Source of the DNA: Blattabacterium cuenoti
Lineage (GTDB): Bacteria; Bacteroidota; Bacteroidia; Flavobacteriales; Blattabacteriaceae
DNA: 64,000 nt
Assembly: GCF_014252115.1 (NCBI RefSeq)
Contig: NZ_CP059211.1
Span: 434,001 to 498,000, forward strand
Direction: 5' to 3'
Part shown: one piece after another, positions 39,263 to 49,419 of the stretch
Numbering within the stretch: the first letter of the stretch is position 1
Layout: the number at the start of each line of letters is the position of its first letter
Notes under the pieces: model-generated
Databases searched by the model: none
What the model saw: the letters and a program-made list of their open reading frames with translations, nothing else
What the model was told of the DNA's origin: nothing
Made by a program: the position numbers and the translations under genes

Positions 39263-42200
39263 TTTTTTGTATTTTCTTCTACTTTCTGTATTTTCATATG
39301 CAATATGAATTTTCCTTCAAAATAGATTTTTTCTTCACTTCCTTCAAATTTCGTTTTATTGTTTTGTAAAATAATATTAATGCCAAGAGTTTCTTTACAA
39401 ATAAAATTTTTATTATTTTGTATAATAATTTTTACTCTATTTTGATATTTTTTATCTTCTTTTACATTTTTTACATTTATGTATATAAGTATTTTTTCAG
39501 TTACATTATATTTTTTATCTTTCCTTAATTTTTGTATATGTCTAATCAATTCTCTAATAAAACCTTCCTCCCAAAGAGAATCTGTAATTCGTAAGTCTAA
39601 TGCTATTGTAAATTTTTGATCAAATAAAACAGACCAACCTTTAATATATTCCGTACTAATTTTAACATCTTCTAAAAAAAGAATAATTTCTTTTCCTTTC
39701 AGAAAAAAAATATGTTTTTTATTTTTCTCAAATGTTTTAATCTCTTTTTGACTAAACTTTTTCATAAGTTCGGAAATTTCCCGGGTTTTTTTTCCAAACT
39801 TGGGGCCCATAGATTGATAATTAGGTTTAATATGTTTAATATATTCAAGATTTTTATAAGAAGAAGAAAATTCTATTTTTTTTACATTAGCTTCTTGAGT
39901 AAGAATTTCAGATGATTGTTCCAATTGAAAACGCATTTTTTCATCCTTATTAGAAATAAGGATCATAAGTTTTTGTAAAGGTTGTCGAATTTTAATTTCA
40001 TTTTTTTTTCTTATAGAAAAAACCATTGCAATAATTTTTTGAATCCAAAGCATTTTATTTTCCAATTTTTTATCAATTAAATTCAAGTTCCAACTAGGAA
40101 AACTTGCCATGTGAACACTTTTATAAGTTTCTTTTCCCGTAACAGAATTTAAATCCATATATAATTTTTCAGAAAAGAATGGAGAGATAGGAGAAATTAA
40201 CTTAGCTACAACAATTAAACATTGATAAAGAATTTGATATGCAGATATTTTATTTTTTGTATATTTTTCTTTCCAAAATCTTCTTCTACATAATCTTACA
40301 TACCAATTGCTTAATTTATCTAAAACAAAAGATGATATTAAACGCGCAGTTTTAGTTGGATTATAATTGGCATAATAATTATCTGTTTTTTTAATAAGAG
40401 TATTTAACTCAGAAATAATCCAAAAATCTAATTCTGTATAAGAATCTAAATATTCTTTTTCTTTATAAGAAAAACCATCAATATTAGCATACAAAGCAAA
40501 AAAAGAATAAATGTTATATAATGTTATAAAAAATTTATTTATAATAGTACGAATCTCATTTATATTAAATTTTAAATTATCCCATGGTTCAGAATTAAAT
40601 ATAAAATACCAACGTATTGCATCAGGACCATAATTTTTTATCAAATCAAAAGGATTTATGGTATTTCCTTTACTTTTCGACATTTTACGACCATATTGGT
40701 CTAATACTAATCCTGTTGATATAACATTTCTATACGCTACGGAATCAAATAATAAACTACTAATACTATGCAAGGTAAAAAACCATCCTCTTGTTTGATC
40801 TACCCCTTCCGAAACAAAATCAGCAGGAAATAATAAATTTTTATCTATAAATTCCTTATTTTCAAATGGATAATGAAACTGAGCATATGGCATTGCACCA
40901 GAATCAAACCACACATCAATCAAATCTGATTCCCTTTTCATAGGTTCTCCTTTCGGAGAAACCAATATTATTTTATCTAAAATATGTTTATGTAAATCTA
41001 TTTTATTATAATTATGATTACTCATATCATCTAATATAAAATCTTTAAATATGTTATATGGCATAAAACCATGTTTAACAGATTTTCTAATTTCAAAAAT
41101 TAGATCTTTTATAGATCCTATTACGACTTCTTCATCTCCTTTTTCTGTTCTCCAAATTGGAAGAGGGGTCCCCCAATATCTAGAACGTGAAAAATTCCAA
41201 TCTTTTGTATTCTTTAACCAAGAAGAAAAACGTTTTTTACCTATAAAACCAGGATACCATTGAATTTTATGATTCATAAAAATCATTTTTTCTTTTATTT
41301 TTTCTGTTTTTATAAACCATGAATTCAGTAAATAATAAAGTATTGGCTTTTCTGTCCTCCAACAGTGTGGATAAGAATGGATATATTTTTCTGTTCTAAA
41401 TATTTTTTGTTCCTTTTCCAAAAAAAGAATTATTTCTTTATCTACTGAAAAATAGTTTTCTTGATTTTTGTTAAATTCATTTTTGACATATTTTTCAGAA
41501 AATCCATAAGGAAAATTTTTGATAAATTTTCCTTGAAAATCGACTAGAGGGACAGGTATGTTTTCTTCATTTAAAACTAACATTGGAGGAATATCATATT
41601 TTTTAGATACCATAAAATCATCTATTCCAAATGTAGGAGAAATATGAACAATACCTGTTCCTTCTTCAATATTAACAAAATCTCCTGGTACAATTTGAAA
41701 TGCATTTTTTTCGTTATAATAAGGTTTAAACCAAGGTAATAATTGTTCATATTTTCCAAATATTAATTCTTTTCCTTTAAATTTTTCTATTATCAAATAA
41801 GGAATTTTATAATTTTTTTTATTAATTTTTTCATAACAGTCTAATTCAACTTGACTTGAAACAGAATAAAACTGATTCGATAAAAATATTTTATTAATTA
41901 GTTTCTCGGAGATAATAATATTTTCTTTTAAAAAGGTATATGTGTTATAAGTTTTAACCAATACATAGTCTATGTCATAACCACAGGCTAACGCTGTATT
42001 TGAAGGAATAGTCCAAGGAGCTGTTGTCCATGATATCAAATATATATTGCCTGTAATATTTCGAAATTTATTGGGTAAAGTATTTTTAATTGCCTTAAAT
42101 TTTAAAAATGCAGATAATTGCTTTACTTCTTTATAAGTACCAGGCATATTTAATTCATGATAACTTAATCCTGTTCCTGCAGCAGGAGAATAAGGTTGAA

Positions 42201-42738
42201 CTGTAAAACCTTTATAAATAAGATTTTTACTGTACAATTTTTTTATTAACCACCAAATGGTTTCTATATATTTTGCATCATAGGTAATAAAAAAATCTTC
42301 TAAATTTAAAGAATATCCTATTTTTTCTGTGAATAATTTCCATGTTTTCAATGATTTATTAACAAAATCTTTACAAAGATTATTATATTTTTTTACACTA
42401 ATTTTTTGTCCTATATCATTTTTAGTAATTCCCATTTTTTTTTCCACATTCAATTCTATTGGAAGACCATGAGCATCCCACCCAGCTTTTATAAATACTT
42501 TTTTACCTTTAAGCGTATGATATCTATAAAAAATATCCTTTATAGTTCTAGCTAGAATATGGTGAATTCCGGGTTTTCCATTTAAAGATGGTGGACCTTC
42601 ATATAAAATATATGAATATGAAAGAGGATTTTTTTTACTATTATTTTGTAAAATTTTAAGTTCTTTCCAATATTGATAGATTTCTATAGTTATCTGACTA
42701 AGATTCAATTTTTTATATTCTTTGAACATTATTGACAT
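39259..42738 (-). CDS. ileS: Isoleucyl-tRNA synthetase, IleRS2 type with GxHH motif
   Basis: Class I aaRS that charges and edits tRNA-Ile. 1159 aa, long as in IleRS2. The signature usually written HIGH is GIHH here (57-60, in NGKPGIHHILA), i.e. the first and third residues are swapped. KMSKSKGNTI is normal. The editing domain (CP1) and anticodon domain are present; the C-terminal part is long. The GxHH variant is known from mupirocin hyper-resistant IleRS2 enzymes. Two ATGs (42738, 42729) are possible starts. Divergent from mutS; overlaps dksA-like by 4 bases. Confidence 0.95.
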   Translation of the reverse strand: MSIMFKEYKKLNLSQITIEIYQYWKELKILQNNSKKNPLSYSYILYEGPPSLNGKPGIHHILARTIKDIFYRYHTLKGKKVFIKAGWDAHGLPIELNVEKKMGITKNDIGQKISVKKYNNLCKDFVNKSLKTWKLFTEKIGYSLNLEDFFITYDAKYIETIWWLIKKLYSKNLIYKGFTVQPYSPAAGTGLSYHELNMPGTYKEVKQLSAFLKFKAIKNTLPNKFRNITGNIYLISWTTAPWTIPSNTALACGYDIDYVLVKTYNTYTFLKENIIISEKLINKIFLSNQFYSVSSQVELDCYEKINKKNYKIPYLIIEKFKGKELIFGKYEQLLPWFKPYYNEKNAFQIVPGDFVNIEEGTGIVHISPTFGIDDFMVSKKYDIPPMLVLNEENIPVPLVDFQGKFIKNFPYGFSEKYVKNEFNKNQENYFSVDKEIILFLEKEQKIFRTEKYIHSYPHCWRTEKPILYYLLNSWFIKTEKIKEKMIFMNHKIQWYPGFIGKKRFSSWLKNTKDWNFSRSRYWGTPLPIWRTEKGDEEVVIGSIKDLIFEIRKSVKHGFMPYNIFKDFILDDMSNHNYNKIDLHKHILDKIILVSPKGEPMKRESDLIDVWFDSGAMPYAQFHYPFENKEFIDKNLLFPADFVSEGVDQTRGWFFTLHSISSLLFDSVAYRNVISTGLVLDQYGRKMSKSKGNTINPFDLIKNYGPDAIRWYFIFNSEPWDNLKFNINEIRTIINKFFITLYNIYSFFALYANIDGFSYKEKEYLDSYTELDFWIISELNTLIKKTDNYYANYNPTKTARLISSFVLDKLSNWYVRLCRRRFWKEKYTKNKISAYQILYQCLIVVAKLISPISPFFSEKLYMDLNSVTGKETYKSVHMASFPSWNLNLIDKKLENKMLWIQKIIAMVFSIRKKNEIKIRQPLQKLMILISNKDEKMRFQLEQSSEILTQEANVKKIEFSSSYKNLEYIKHIKPNYQSMGPKFGKKTREISELMKKFSQKEIKTFEKNKKHIFFLKGKEIILFLEDVKISTEYIKGWSVLFDQKFTIALDLRITDSLWEEGFIRELIRHIQKLRKDKKYNVTEKILIYINVKNVKEDKKYQNRVKIIIQNNKNFICKETLGINIILQNNKTKFEGSEEKIYFEGKFILHMKIQKVEENTKK

Positions 42739-42789
42739 AAGGTAGCTATAATAATAAATTAATAATCTTCTATTTTAATAATTTTAGAT

Positions 42790-45363
42790 ATGAATAAAAA
42801 CGAAACTCTTTTTTACAAAAAAAAAGAAGAAACTCCATTAATAAAGCAATATAATAATATAAAAACTAAATATCCAGATACGATTCTATTATTTCAAGTT
42901 GGAGATTTTTATGAAACTTTTGGGGAAGATGCTATTAAATGCTCTCAAGCATTAAATATTGTTTTAACCAAAAGATCTCAATTACATCTAGCAGGCTTTC
43001 CTTACCATTCTTTAAGTACTTATTTACCCAAATTAGTACGTGCAGGATTTCGTGTGGCAATTTGTAATCAATTAGAAGAACCTAAAAAAGGAAAAAATCT
43101 TGTAAAAAGAGGAGTTATAGAACTTGTAACTCCAGGAGTTACCATAAATGAAAATATTATATATCCTAAGTCAAATAATTTTTTATCTTCTATTCATGTG
43201 GGGAAAAATAAAAGTTTCGGGTTAAGTTTTTTAGATGTTTCTACTGGTGAATTTTTTGTAACAGAAGACACTAAAGATAATGTTTTACAATACTTAGAAC
43301 ATTTTCATCCTAGTGAAATCCTTTTTCAGAATAAGGAAAAAAAATTTTTTGATCAATTGTTAAAAAAAAAATATTATACTTTCTCAATTGAAGATTGGAT
43401 GTTTGATTATTCATTTGCATATGAAAAACTAATATCACACTTCAATGTAAATTCTTTAAAAGGATTTGGAATTAATGATCTAAAATTAGGAATTATTTCT
43501 TGTGGAGTAATTTTATCATATTTACATAACACTTCACATTTTAATATAAAACATATTTCTAATATACAAAGAATCAGAAAAGAAAAATACATGTGGATAG
43601 ATGATTTTACTTTCAGAAATTTGGAGATATTTCATCCTTTGAATAAAGAAGGAGTTTCTTTAATAAAAATATTAGACCGTACTATTACTCCTATGGGAGG
43701 TAGGTTATTGAAAAATTGGATTCTCTTTCCTTTAAAAAACTTATTTCATATAAAAAAACGTCATCAAATAGTATATGAATTATACGTTAATAATATGATA
43801 CGTCTTTTTACAAAAAAAAAATTGAAAAATATTTATGATATAGAAAGGCTAACTTCTAAAATAGCTATTGGAAATATTTCTCCACGTGAAATATATACAT
43901 TATATAAATCTCTAACATCTATTATGGAAATAGAGAAAAAATTCCTATCTCAAAAATCTACGATCCTTATAGAAATTGGAAATTCTTTTCAAAATTGTAA
44001 TTCGATATGCGAAATAATTAAAAATACAGTACAAGAAGACCCTCCACATCAAATTGAAAAAGGAAAAGGAAATGTTATAGTTAAAGGGTTTTCTAAAGAA
44101 TTAGATAAAATTCGTATGATATATTTTTCTCAAAAAGAATATTTAGAAAAACTTTGTTCGAGAGAACAATTTAAAACAAAAATTGATAATCTAAAAATTG
44201 GATATAATCACATTTTTGGATATTTTTTTGAGGTTAAAATTTCTAAAAAAGATAAAGTGCCATCTCACTGGATACAAAAACAAACACTGACAAACTCTAT
44301 TCGGTATATTACTGAAGAGTTAAAAAATTATGAGATGAAAATTTTTAATGCAGAACAAAAAATATTTTTTTTAGAAAAAGAAATATTTGATAATCTAATT
44401 AATCAAATATTAAAAACAATAGAATTATTACAAAAAAATGCAAAAATAATAGCTAAACTAGATGTTTTATCTTCTTTCTCTAATTTAGCATTAGAAAATA
44501 ATTATATAAAACCAAATATAAACGATTCTTTAAAAATATCAATAATCAAAGGACGGCATCCGGTTATTGAAAGGCAATTCATTGACAAAACTTCGTATAT
44601 TCCTAATGATATTATTTTAAATAAATCAAACCAACAAATATTGATTATTACAGGACCAAATATGTCAGGAAAATCCGCTATTTTACGTCAAACTGCTATT
44701 ATTATATTGATGGCCCATATTGGAAGCTTTGTTCCTGCTGAATATGTAGAAATAGGATTAATAGATAAAATATTTAGTAGAGTTGGAGCTTCAGACAATA
44801 TTTCTTTAGGAGAATCAACTTTCATGGTTGAAATGAACGAAACCGCAAACATATTAAATAATCTTTCCAAAAGAAGTTTTCTCATTCTAGATGAAATAGG
44901 TAGAGGAACAAGCACTTATGATGGAATATCAATAGCGAAATCTATCATAGAATTTTTACATGAAAAAAATGTACGTCCTCTAACTTTATTTGCTACACAT
45001 TATCATGAATTAAATGAAATGAGTCTTTCTTTTAAAAGAATAAAAAATTATCATGTTTCTGTGAAAAGAAAAAATGATCACATTATTTTTATGCGAAAAT
45101 TAATAGCAGGAGGTAGTGAACATAGTTTCGGTATTTATGTAGCTAGAATATCAGGAATGCCTATAGAAATCATTGAAAATGCAAAAAAAATATTAAATAC
45201 ACTAACATCAAAAAAAAATAGAATAAAAATAAATCAAAAAAGAATTTTCTCTTTGTTAAAAAAAATAATGTTTTCTCTAAAAGAAATCAAGAATATTGAT
45301 TCTTTATCTATAAAAGATGCAATAATAAAAATTAATGAAATTAAAAATCTATTAGATTATTAA
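42790..45363 (+). CDS. mutS: DNA mismatch repair protein MutS
   Basis: Recognises base mismatches and small loops. 857 aa. Mismatch-binding F-x-E is F40-Y-E42 (GDFYETFGEDA). Connector, lever and clamp domains are followed by the ATPase: Walker A GPNMSGKSAILR, Walker B LILDEIGRGTST (with DEIGRG), and the FATHYHEL switch. The dimerisation tail is short and Lys/Ile rich. Retention of MutS (and Ung) in a reduced genome rich in homopolymers is notable. Confidence 0.97.
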   Translation: MNKNETLFYKKKEETPLIKQYNNIKTKYPDTILLFQVGDFYETFGEDAIKCSQALNIVLTKRSQLHLAGFPYHSLSTYLPKLVRAGFRVAICNQLEEPKKGKNLVKRGVIELVTPGVTINENIIYPKSNNFLSSIHVGKNKSFGLSFLDVSTGEFFVTEDTKDNVLQYLEHFHPSEILFQNKEKKFFDQLLKKKYYTFSIEDWMFDYSFAYEKLISHFNVNSLKGFGINDLKLGIISCGVILSYLHNTSHFNIKHISNIQRIRKEKYMWIDDFTFRNLEIFHPLNKEGVSLIKILDRTITPMGGRLLKNWILFPLKNLFHIKKRHQIVYELYVNNMIRLFTKKKLKNIYDIERLTSKIAIGNISPREIYTLYKSLTSIMEIEKKFLSQKSTILIEIGNSFQNCNSICEIIKNTVQEDPPHQIEKGKGNVIVKGFSKELDKIRMIYFSQKEYLEKLCSREQFKTKIDNLKIGYNHIFGYFFEVKISKKDKVPSHWIQKQTLTNSIRYITEELKNYEMKIFNAEQKIFFLEKEIFDNLINQILKTIELLQKNAKIIAKLDVLSSFSNLALENNYIKPNINDSLKISIIKGRHPVIERQFIDKTSYIPNDIILNKSNQQILIITGPNMSGKSAILRQTAIIILMAHIGSFVPAEYVEIGLIDKIFSRVGASDNISLGESTFMVEMNETANILNNLSKRSFLILDEIGRGTSTYDGISIAKSIIEFLHEKNVRPLTLFATHYHELNEMSLSFKRIKNYHVSVKRKNDHIIFMRKLIAGGSEHSFGIYVARISGMPIEIIENAKKILNTLTSKKNRIKINQKRIFSLLKKIMFSLKEIKNIDSLSIKDAIIKINEIKNLLDY

Positions 45364-45432
45364 AATTTGCTATATATATAAAGTGTACTTAAATTAGTTA
45401 TATGAATAAATAATATGTGAATATTCTTAAAT

Positions 45433-45505
<73 letters not shown>

Positions 45506-45513
45506 CATAACGC

Positions 45514-45599
45514 ACCCGGATGGTGGAATTAGGTAGACACACAGGACTTAAAATCCTGTGATCATTATGATCGTACGGGTTCAAATCCCGTTCCGGGTA
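45514..45599 (+). tRNA. tRNA-Leu (anticodon TAA)
   Basis: 86 bases, class II with long variable arm. Acceptor ACCCGGA/TCCGGGT with discriminator A, anticodon loop CTTAAAA (A36-A37-A38, a MiaA/MiaB target), T-loop TTCAAAT. No encoded CCA. Confidence 0.95.
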
Positions 45600-45608
45600 T
45601 TGTTTTTA

Positions 45609-47072
45609 TTAACTATAATTAAAATAATTAGGTGATTCTTTAGTAATATTTACACTATGAGGATGATTTTCTTTTAATCCTGACTTGGTAATTTTTACAA
45701 ATTTACCTGTTTTTATTAATTCTGTAACACTGGAAACACCACAATACCCCATTCCTGAACGTAATCCTCCACAAATTTGGTAAATAACATCTTTCATTTT
45801 TCCTTTATAAGGAACTATAGCTTCTATTCCTTCTGGAACAGACTTTTCATTAAATTGAAAATAACGATCTCCACCTCCTCTTTTCATAGCTACTAATGAT
45901 CCCATTCCTACATAAGTTTTAAACTTTCTTCCTTGAAAAATTACTTCTTCTCCTGGAGCTTCATCTGTTCCAGCAAATAAACTTCCAATCATAACAGAAC
46001 TAGCTCCAGCAGCAATCGCTTTTACCACATCTCCTGAATATCTAATTCCTCCATCAGAAATTATGCTAACATTTCTTTTTTTAGCATATTCATAAACATC
46101 GTTAATAGCTGTTATTTGTGGCATTCCTACTCCTGCTATAACTCTTGTTGTACAAATAGAACCAGATCCAATCCCTACTTTCAAAACAGAACTACCGGCA
46201 TCTATCAAATCTTTAGCTCCCTCCATAGTCACTACATTTCCTGCTAATAATGTAATCTTTGGAAAAGAATTTTTGATTAATTTTATTGTTTTTAATATTC
46301 TAGAAGAATGACCATGTGCCGAATCTATAGCTACAATATCTACTCCTATCTTCATTAAAGATTCCACTCTTTCTAAAGTTTTTTTGTCTATACCGACAGC
46401 AGCCCCTACACGTAAGCGTCCTCTAGAATCTTTACAAGCATTAGGGTATTCAATTAAATTATCAATATCTCTAATCGTAATTAATCCTACTAATTTATTA
46501 TAATCATCTACAATAGGTAATTTTTCTATTCTTTCTTTTAATAAAATATTTTTAGCTTTTTCTATAGTTATGTTTTTTTTGGATGTAATCAATTTTTCTT
46601 TTGTCATTACTTCTTCAACTAAAGTGTCTAAATCTGTACGATATTTGATATCTCTTCTAGTAATAATTCCTACTAATAAATGATCTTTTTCTATAACAGG
46701 TAATCCAGAAATTTTAAATTTTTCCATAAGAAATTGAGCATATCTTAATGTTGAATTTCTAGAAAGAGTAATAGGATCATCTATCATTCCACTTTCACTT
46801 CTTTTAACTTTATAAACTTCTTCTGATTGATTTTTTATATTCATATTTTTATGAATAATTCCTATTCCTCCTTCTCTAGCTATAGATATAGCCAAAGAAG
46901 ATTCTGTTACTGTATCCATAGCAGCACTTAATATAGGAATATTCATAGTAATATCAATGGTAAGAGTAGTTTTAAGAGAAACTTCCGATGGAAGAATTGA
47001 AGAAAAAGAAGGAACAAGTAAAACATCATCAAAAGTAAGAGCTTCTTTTAAAATCTTTTTATTTAAAGACAT
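45609..47072 (-). CDS. guaB: IMP dehydrogenase
   Basis: Oxidises IMP to XMP, the committed step to GTP. 487 aa. N-terminal TIM-barrel half ([10 protein letters not shown] near residues 12-21), two CBS domains (about 95-205), then the catalytic loop [10 protein letters not shown] (catalytic Cys in ICTT), the [13 protein letters not shown] phosphate site, [13 protein letters not shown] and the flap with [16 protein letters not shown]. Convergent with tRNA-Leu. Confidence 0.97.
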   Translation of the reverse strand: MSLNKKILKEALTFDDVLLVPSFSSILPSEVSLKTTLTIDITMNIPILSAAMDTVTESSLAISIAREGGIGIIHKNMNIKNQSEEVYKVKRSESGMIDDPITLSRNSTLRYAQFLMEKFKISGLPVIEKDHLLVGIITRRDIKYRTDLDTLVEEVMTKEKLITSKKNITIEKAKNILLKERIEKLPIVDDYNKLVGLITIRDIDNLIEYPNACKDSRGRLRVGAAVGIDKKTLERVESLMKIGVDIVAIDSAHGHSSRILKTIKLIKNSFPKITLLAGNVVTMEGAKDLIDAGSSVLKVGIGSGSICTTRVIAGVGMPQITAINDVYEYAKKRNVSIISDGGIRYSGDVVKAIAAGASSVMIGSLFAGTDEAPGEEVIFQGRKFKTYVGMGSLVAMKRGGGDRYFQFNEKSVPEGIEAIVPYKGKMKDVIYQICGGLRSGMGYCGVSSVTELIKTGKFVKITKSGLKENHPHSVNITKESPNYFNYS

Positions 47073-47213
47073 AATTTTTATTTTCTATTTTTTATAATTT
47101 AATAAAGACATAATATTCTTATTCTCAAACTAAAGAGAAAAAATAAAATCTAATTATACTCTATTTTTAAAAAATACGAATAATGATATATTTTTTCATT
47201 CAAAATTTTTATA

Positions 47214-47221
47214 TAAATTTG
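47214..47221 (+). promoter_or_regulatory. Candidate -7 element of the lipoprotein gene
   Basis: TAAATTTG fits TAnnTTTG. A run of T sits where the -33 TTTG should be, so the upstream box is imperfect. Predicted leader of about 30 bases to ATG 47257. Confidence 0.4.
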
Positions 47222-47256
47222 CCCAGAAATATGTAATAACTGAAATACTATCGATT

Positions 47257-47550
47257 ATGATGAAAAAATTAAGAATTACAGTCACTACGATTTTATTAGC
47301 AATGTTTTTGTTTGCTATTAGTTGCAATAACAAAAATAAAAATGAAAGCAATTCCACTCCAACAGAAGAGGAAAAAACATCTAATAATAATGAAAATCAG
47401 ACAGATACAAATAGTAGTACAAACACCCCTCCTGCAACTAATGAGGATGCCTCAAAAAATAACAATGAGGACAATAATAACAACAACAATACATCTGAAA
47501 AAGAAAAAGGAGCAACTGAGGAAAACGATAAAACTAACAACAACAAATAA
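47257..47550 (+). CDS. Asn-rich, disordered lipoprotein, unknown function
   Basis: 97 aa. Basic N-terminus MMKKLR, hydrophobic core (about 7-19), and lipobox-like AIS-C with the lipidated Cys at 23. The mature part (75 aa) is about one-third Asn, with Thr, Glu, Lys, Ser and Asp; it has no Leu, Ile, Val, Phe, Tyr, Trp or Met, so it should be fully disordered. An Asn run is six long (about residues 73-78). It has its own promoter-like box and a strong terminator. The gene is AAT/AAC repeat-like and opens a second frame (47312-47554) by chance. I recognise no family. LspA and a Lol-type permease are in the window and could process and export it. Confidence 0.75.
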   Translation: MMKKLRITVTTILLAMFLFAISCNNKNKNESNSTPTEEEKTSNNNENQTDTNSSTNTPPATNEDASKNNNEDNNNNNNTSEKEKGATEENDKTNNNK

Positions 47551-47570
47551 TTAAATAAAAAATAAAGTGT

Positions 47571-47610
47571 AAGCGAAAAAAATAGTGGAATACTATTTTT
47601 TTCGCTTTTT
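47571..47610. terminator. Bidirectional terminator between the lipoprotein gene and rplS
   Basis: Perfect 16-bp stem AAGCGAAAAAAATAGT / ACTATTTTTTTCGCTT with loop GGAAT, flanked by A and T runs. It lies 20 bases after the lipoprotein stop and overlaps the end of rplS by two bases. Confidence 0.85.
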
Positions 47611-47953
47611 AACTTCTGATTCTTGCTTTTTTTCCTTTTAGACTTCTAAAATAATAAATTTTAGATCTTCTAACTTTTCCTTTTTTATTCACTTCTATTT
47701 TTTGTATGTTAGGTTGATTAAAAACAAATATGCGTTCTATTCCTATACCTCCACTTATTTTACGAATAGTAAATGTTTTAGTTAATCCTTTTCCTTGTTT
47801 TTTTATAACTACACCTTTAAAAGATTGAATCCTTTTTTTTTCTCCTTCTTTGATTTCGAAAAAAATAGTAATTGTATCTCCTGAACGAAATGATGGAAAA
47901 TGATTTTTAGACAAAAATTCATTTTCTATATATTTTGTAATATTATGAAACAT
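47609..47953 (-). CDS. rplS: 50S ribosomal protein L19
   Basis: Sits at the 30S-50S interface. 114 aa. FRSGDTITIFFEIKEGEKKRIQ (about 21-43), GVVIKKQG, and the FTIRKISGGIGIERIF core are typical, with the VRRSKIYYFRSLKGKKARI end. Transcribed after glmM with an 18-base gap. Confidence 0.97.
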   Translation of the reverse strand: MFHNITKYIENEFLSKNHFPSFRSGDTITIFFEIKEGEKKRIQSFKGVVIKKQGKGLTKTFTIRKISGGIGIERIFVFNQPNIQKIEVNKKGKVRRSKIYYFRSLKGKKARIRS

Positions 47954-47971
47954 AATTTTATTTATAATTAA

Positions 47972-49360
47972 TTATAACTTTTTTATTTCATTTATAATTT
48001 TTTTTGATAAAAAATCAGCTCTTTTTTTTGAAGTACTTTCTGTATGAATTCTAATGATATTTTCAGTGTTTGATTTTCTTATATGCATCCATTCATTATA
48101 TTTTAAATAAATTTTAATTCCATCACTAAAATCCATTTTTTTTCCTTTATATTTTTTTTTTATTATTTTTAATAATATATCCATTTTTTCTTGAGAAAAA
48201 AATCGAACTTTTCTTTTCGACATAAAATAGTTAGAATATCTTTTTCTTAATTTAGATAATGGAATATTAGAAAGTTTTGCTACTTTTGTTAAAAATAAAG
48301 CAATTCCAATCAATGCATCTCTTCCATAACGTAAACCAGGATAAATAATACCTCCATTTCCTTCTCCTCCAACAACAGCATGAACTTCTTTCATTTTTTT
48401 GACAACATGTACTTCTCCAACAGGAGAAGAGTAATAGGGAACACCCTTTTGCATAGAAAGATCTTTTAATGCACAAGAAGATGATAAAGTCGAAACAATA
48501 GGACCCAACTGATTATCCAATATATAATCCGCTATGGATACTAAAGTATATTCTTCCCCAAAAAAATCGCCATTTTCACAAATAAATACAACACGATCCA
48601 CATCAGGGTCTACAGAGATTCCTAAATCTGCTTTTATATCCGGTACTTTTTTACAAATTTCTCTTAAATTTTTTTCAATAGGTTCAGGATTATGAACAAA
48701 ATCACCATTAGGACTACAATACATTCTAATGACATGAACTCCTAAATATTCCAGTAAAATAGGAACAGCTATTCCTCCTGTAGAATTAATTCCATCTACC
48801 ACTATTCTTAATTTTGCTTTTCGAATAATATTTTTATCTATAATAGGTAATGAAAGAATTTTTTCTACATGTTTATGAATATAATTCTCTTTATAAAAAA
48901 GATTACCTAATCTATTATATGAAGAAAAATTAAAATATTTTTTTTCTGTTATATGTAATAATTTATCAAAATCTTTTTCAGATAAAAATTCTCCATAAGA
49001 ATTAAACATTTTTAATCCATTCCAATTTTTAGGGTTATGACTTGCCGTTAACATCACACCTCCATCAGCTTCCTCCTTCATAACAGCAATTCCAACAGTA
49101 GGAGTTGTAGACAAACCAATATTTAAAATATTCACTCCAAGAGTTTGAAAAGTAATTATTAAAAATTTTTGAAATAACACAGAAGAAACTCTCCCATCTC
49201 TTCCTAAAATTAAAAAAAATTTTTTCTTATTTTTATATTTTCTTTTCATCCAGAAAACATATCCTGCAGCAAATTGGATTATATCAATAGGAGAAAAACT
49301 ATTTCCAATTTTTCCACCTAATGTTCCTCTTATTCCAGATGAAGATTTTACAAGTGTCAA
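47972..49360 (-). CDS. glmM: Phosphoglucosamine mutase
   Basis: Converts glucosamine-6-P to glucosamine-1-P on the way to UDP-GlcNAc for peptidoglycan and LPS. 462 aa alpha-phosphohexomutase. Catalytic phosphoserine Ser107 (MLTASHNPKNWNG), metal site DPDVDRV, and the phosphate-binding C-terminus (RIHTESTSKKRAD). NGDFVHNPEPIEKNL marks the GlmM type over PGM/PMM. Downstream of the Lol-like permease and dnaB; upstream gap 59 bases. Confidence 0.92.
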   Translation of the reverse strand: MTLVKSSSGIRGTLGGKIGNSFSPIDIIQFAAGYVFWMKRKYKNKKKFFLILGRDGRVSSVLFQKFLIITFQTLGVNILNIGLSTTPTVGIAVMKEEADGGVMLTASHNPKNWNGLKMFNSYGEFLSEKDFDKLLHITEKKYFNFSSYNRLGNLFYKENYIHKHVEKILSLPIIDKNIIRKAKLRIVVDGINSTGGIAVPILLEYLGVHVIRMYCSPNGDFVHNPEPIEKNLREICKKVPDIKADLGISVDPDVDRVVFICENGDFFGEEYTLVSIADYILDNQLGPIVSTLSSSCALKDLSMQKGVPYYSSPVGEVHVVKKMKEVHAVVGGEGNGGIIYPGLRYGRDALIGIALFLTKVAKLSNIPLSKLRKRYSNYFMSKRKVRFFSQEKMDILLKIIKKKYKGKKMDFSDGIKIYLKYNEWMHIRKSNTENIIRIHTESTSKKRADFLSKKIINEIKKL

Positions 49361-49419
49361 AAATTAATTGAATTTTTATTCCATTATTAAAACAAAAATA
49401 CAAAATTAAATTTTTTGAT

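Noticed and set aside
43407..43592. Minus-strand open frame inside mutS (and many similar ones in rpoB, rpoC and groL)
   Set aside because: They lie fully within well-conserved genes on the other strand and show no recognisable protein features.
47312..47554. An 80-codon open frame overlapping the Asn-rich lipoprotein gene in another frame
   Set aside because: AAT/AAC-rich repeats avoid stops in several frames; no signal peptide or plausible start, while the lipobox is in the other frame.
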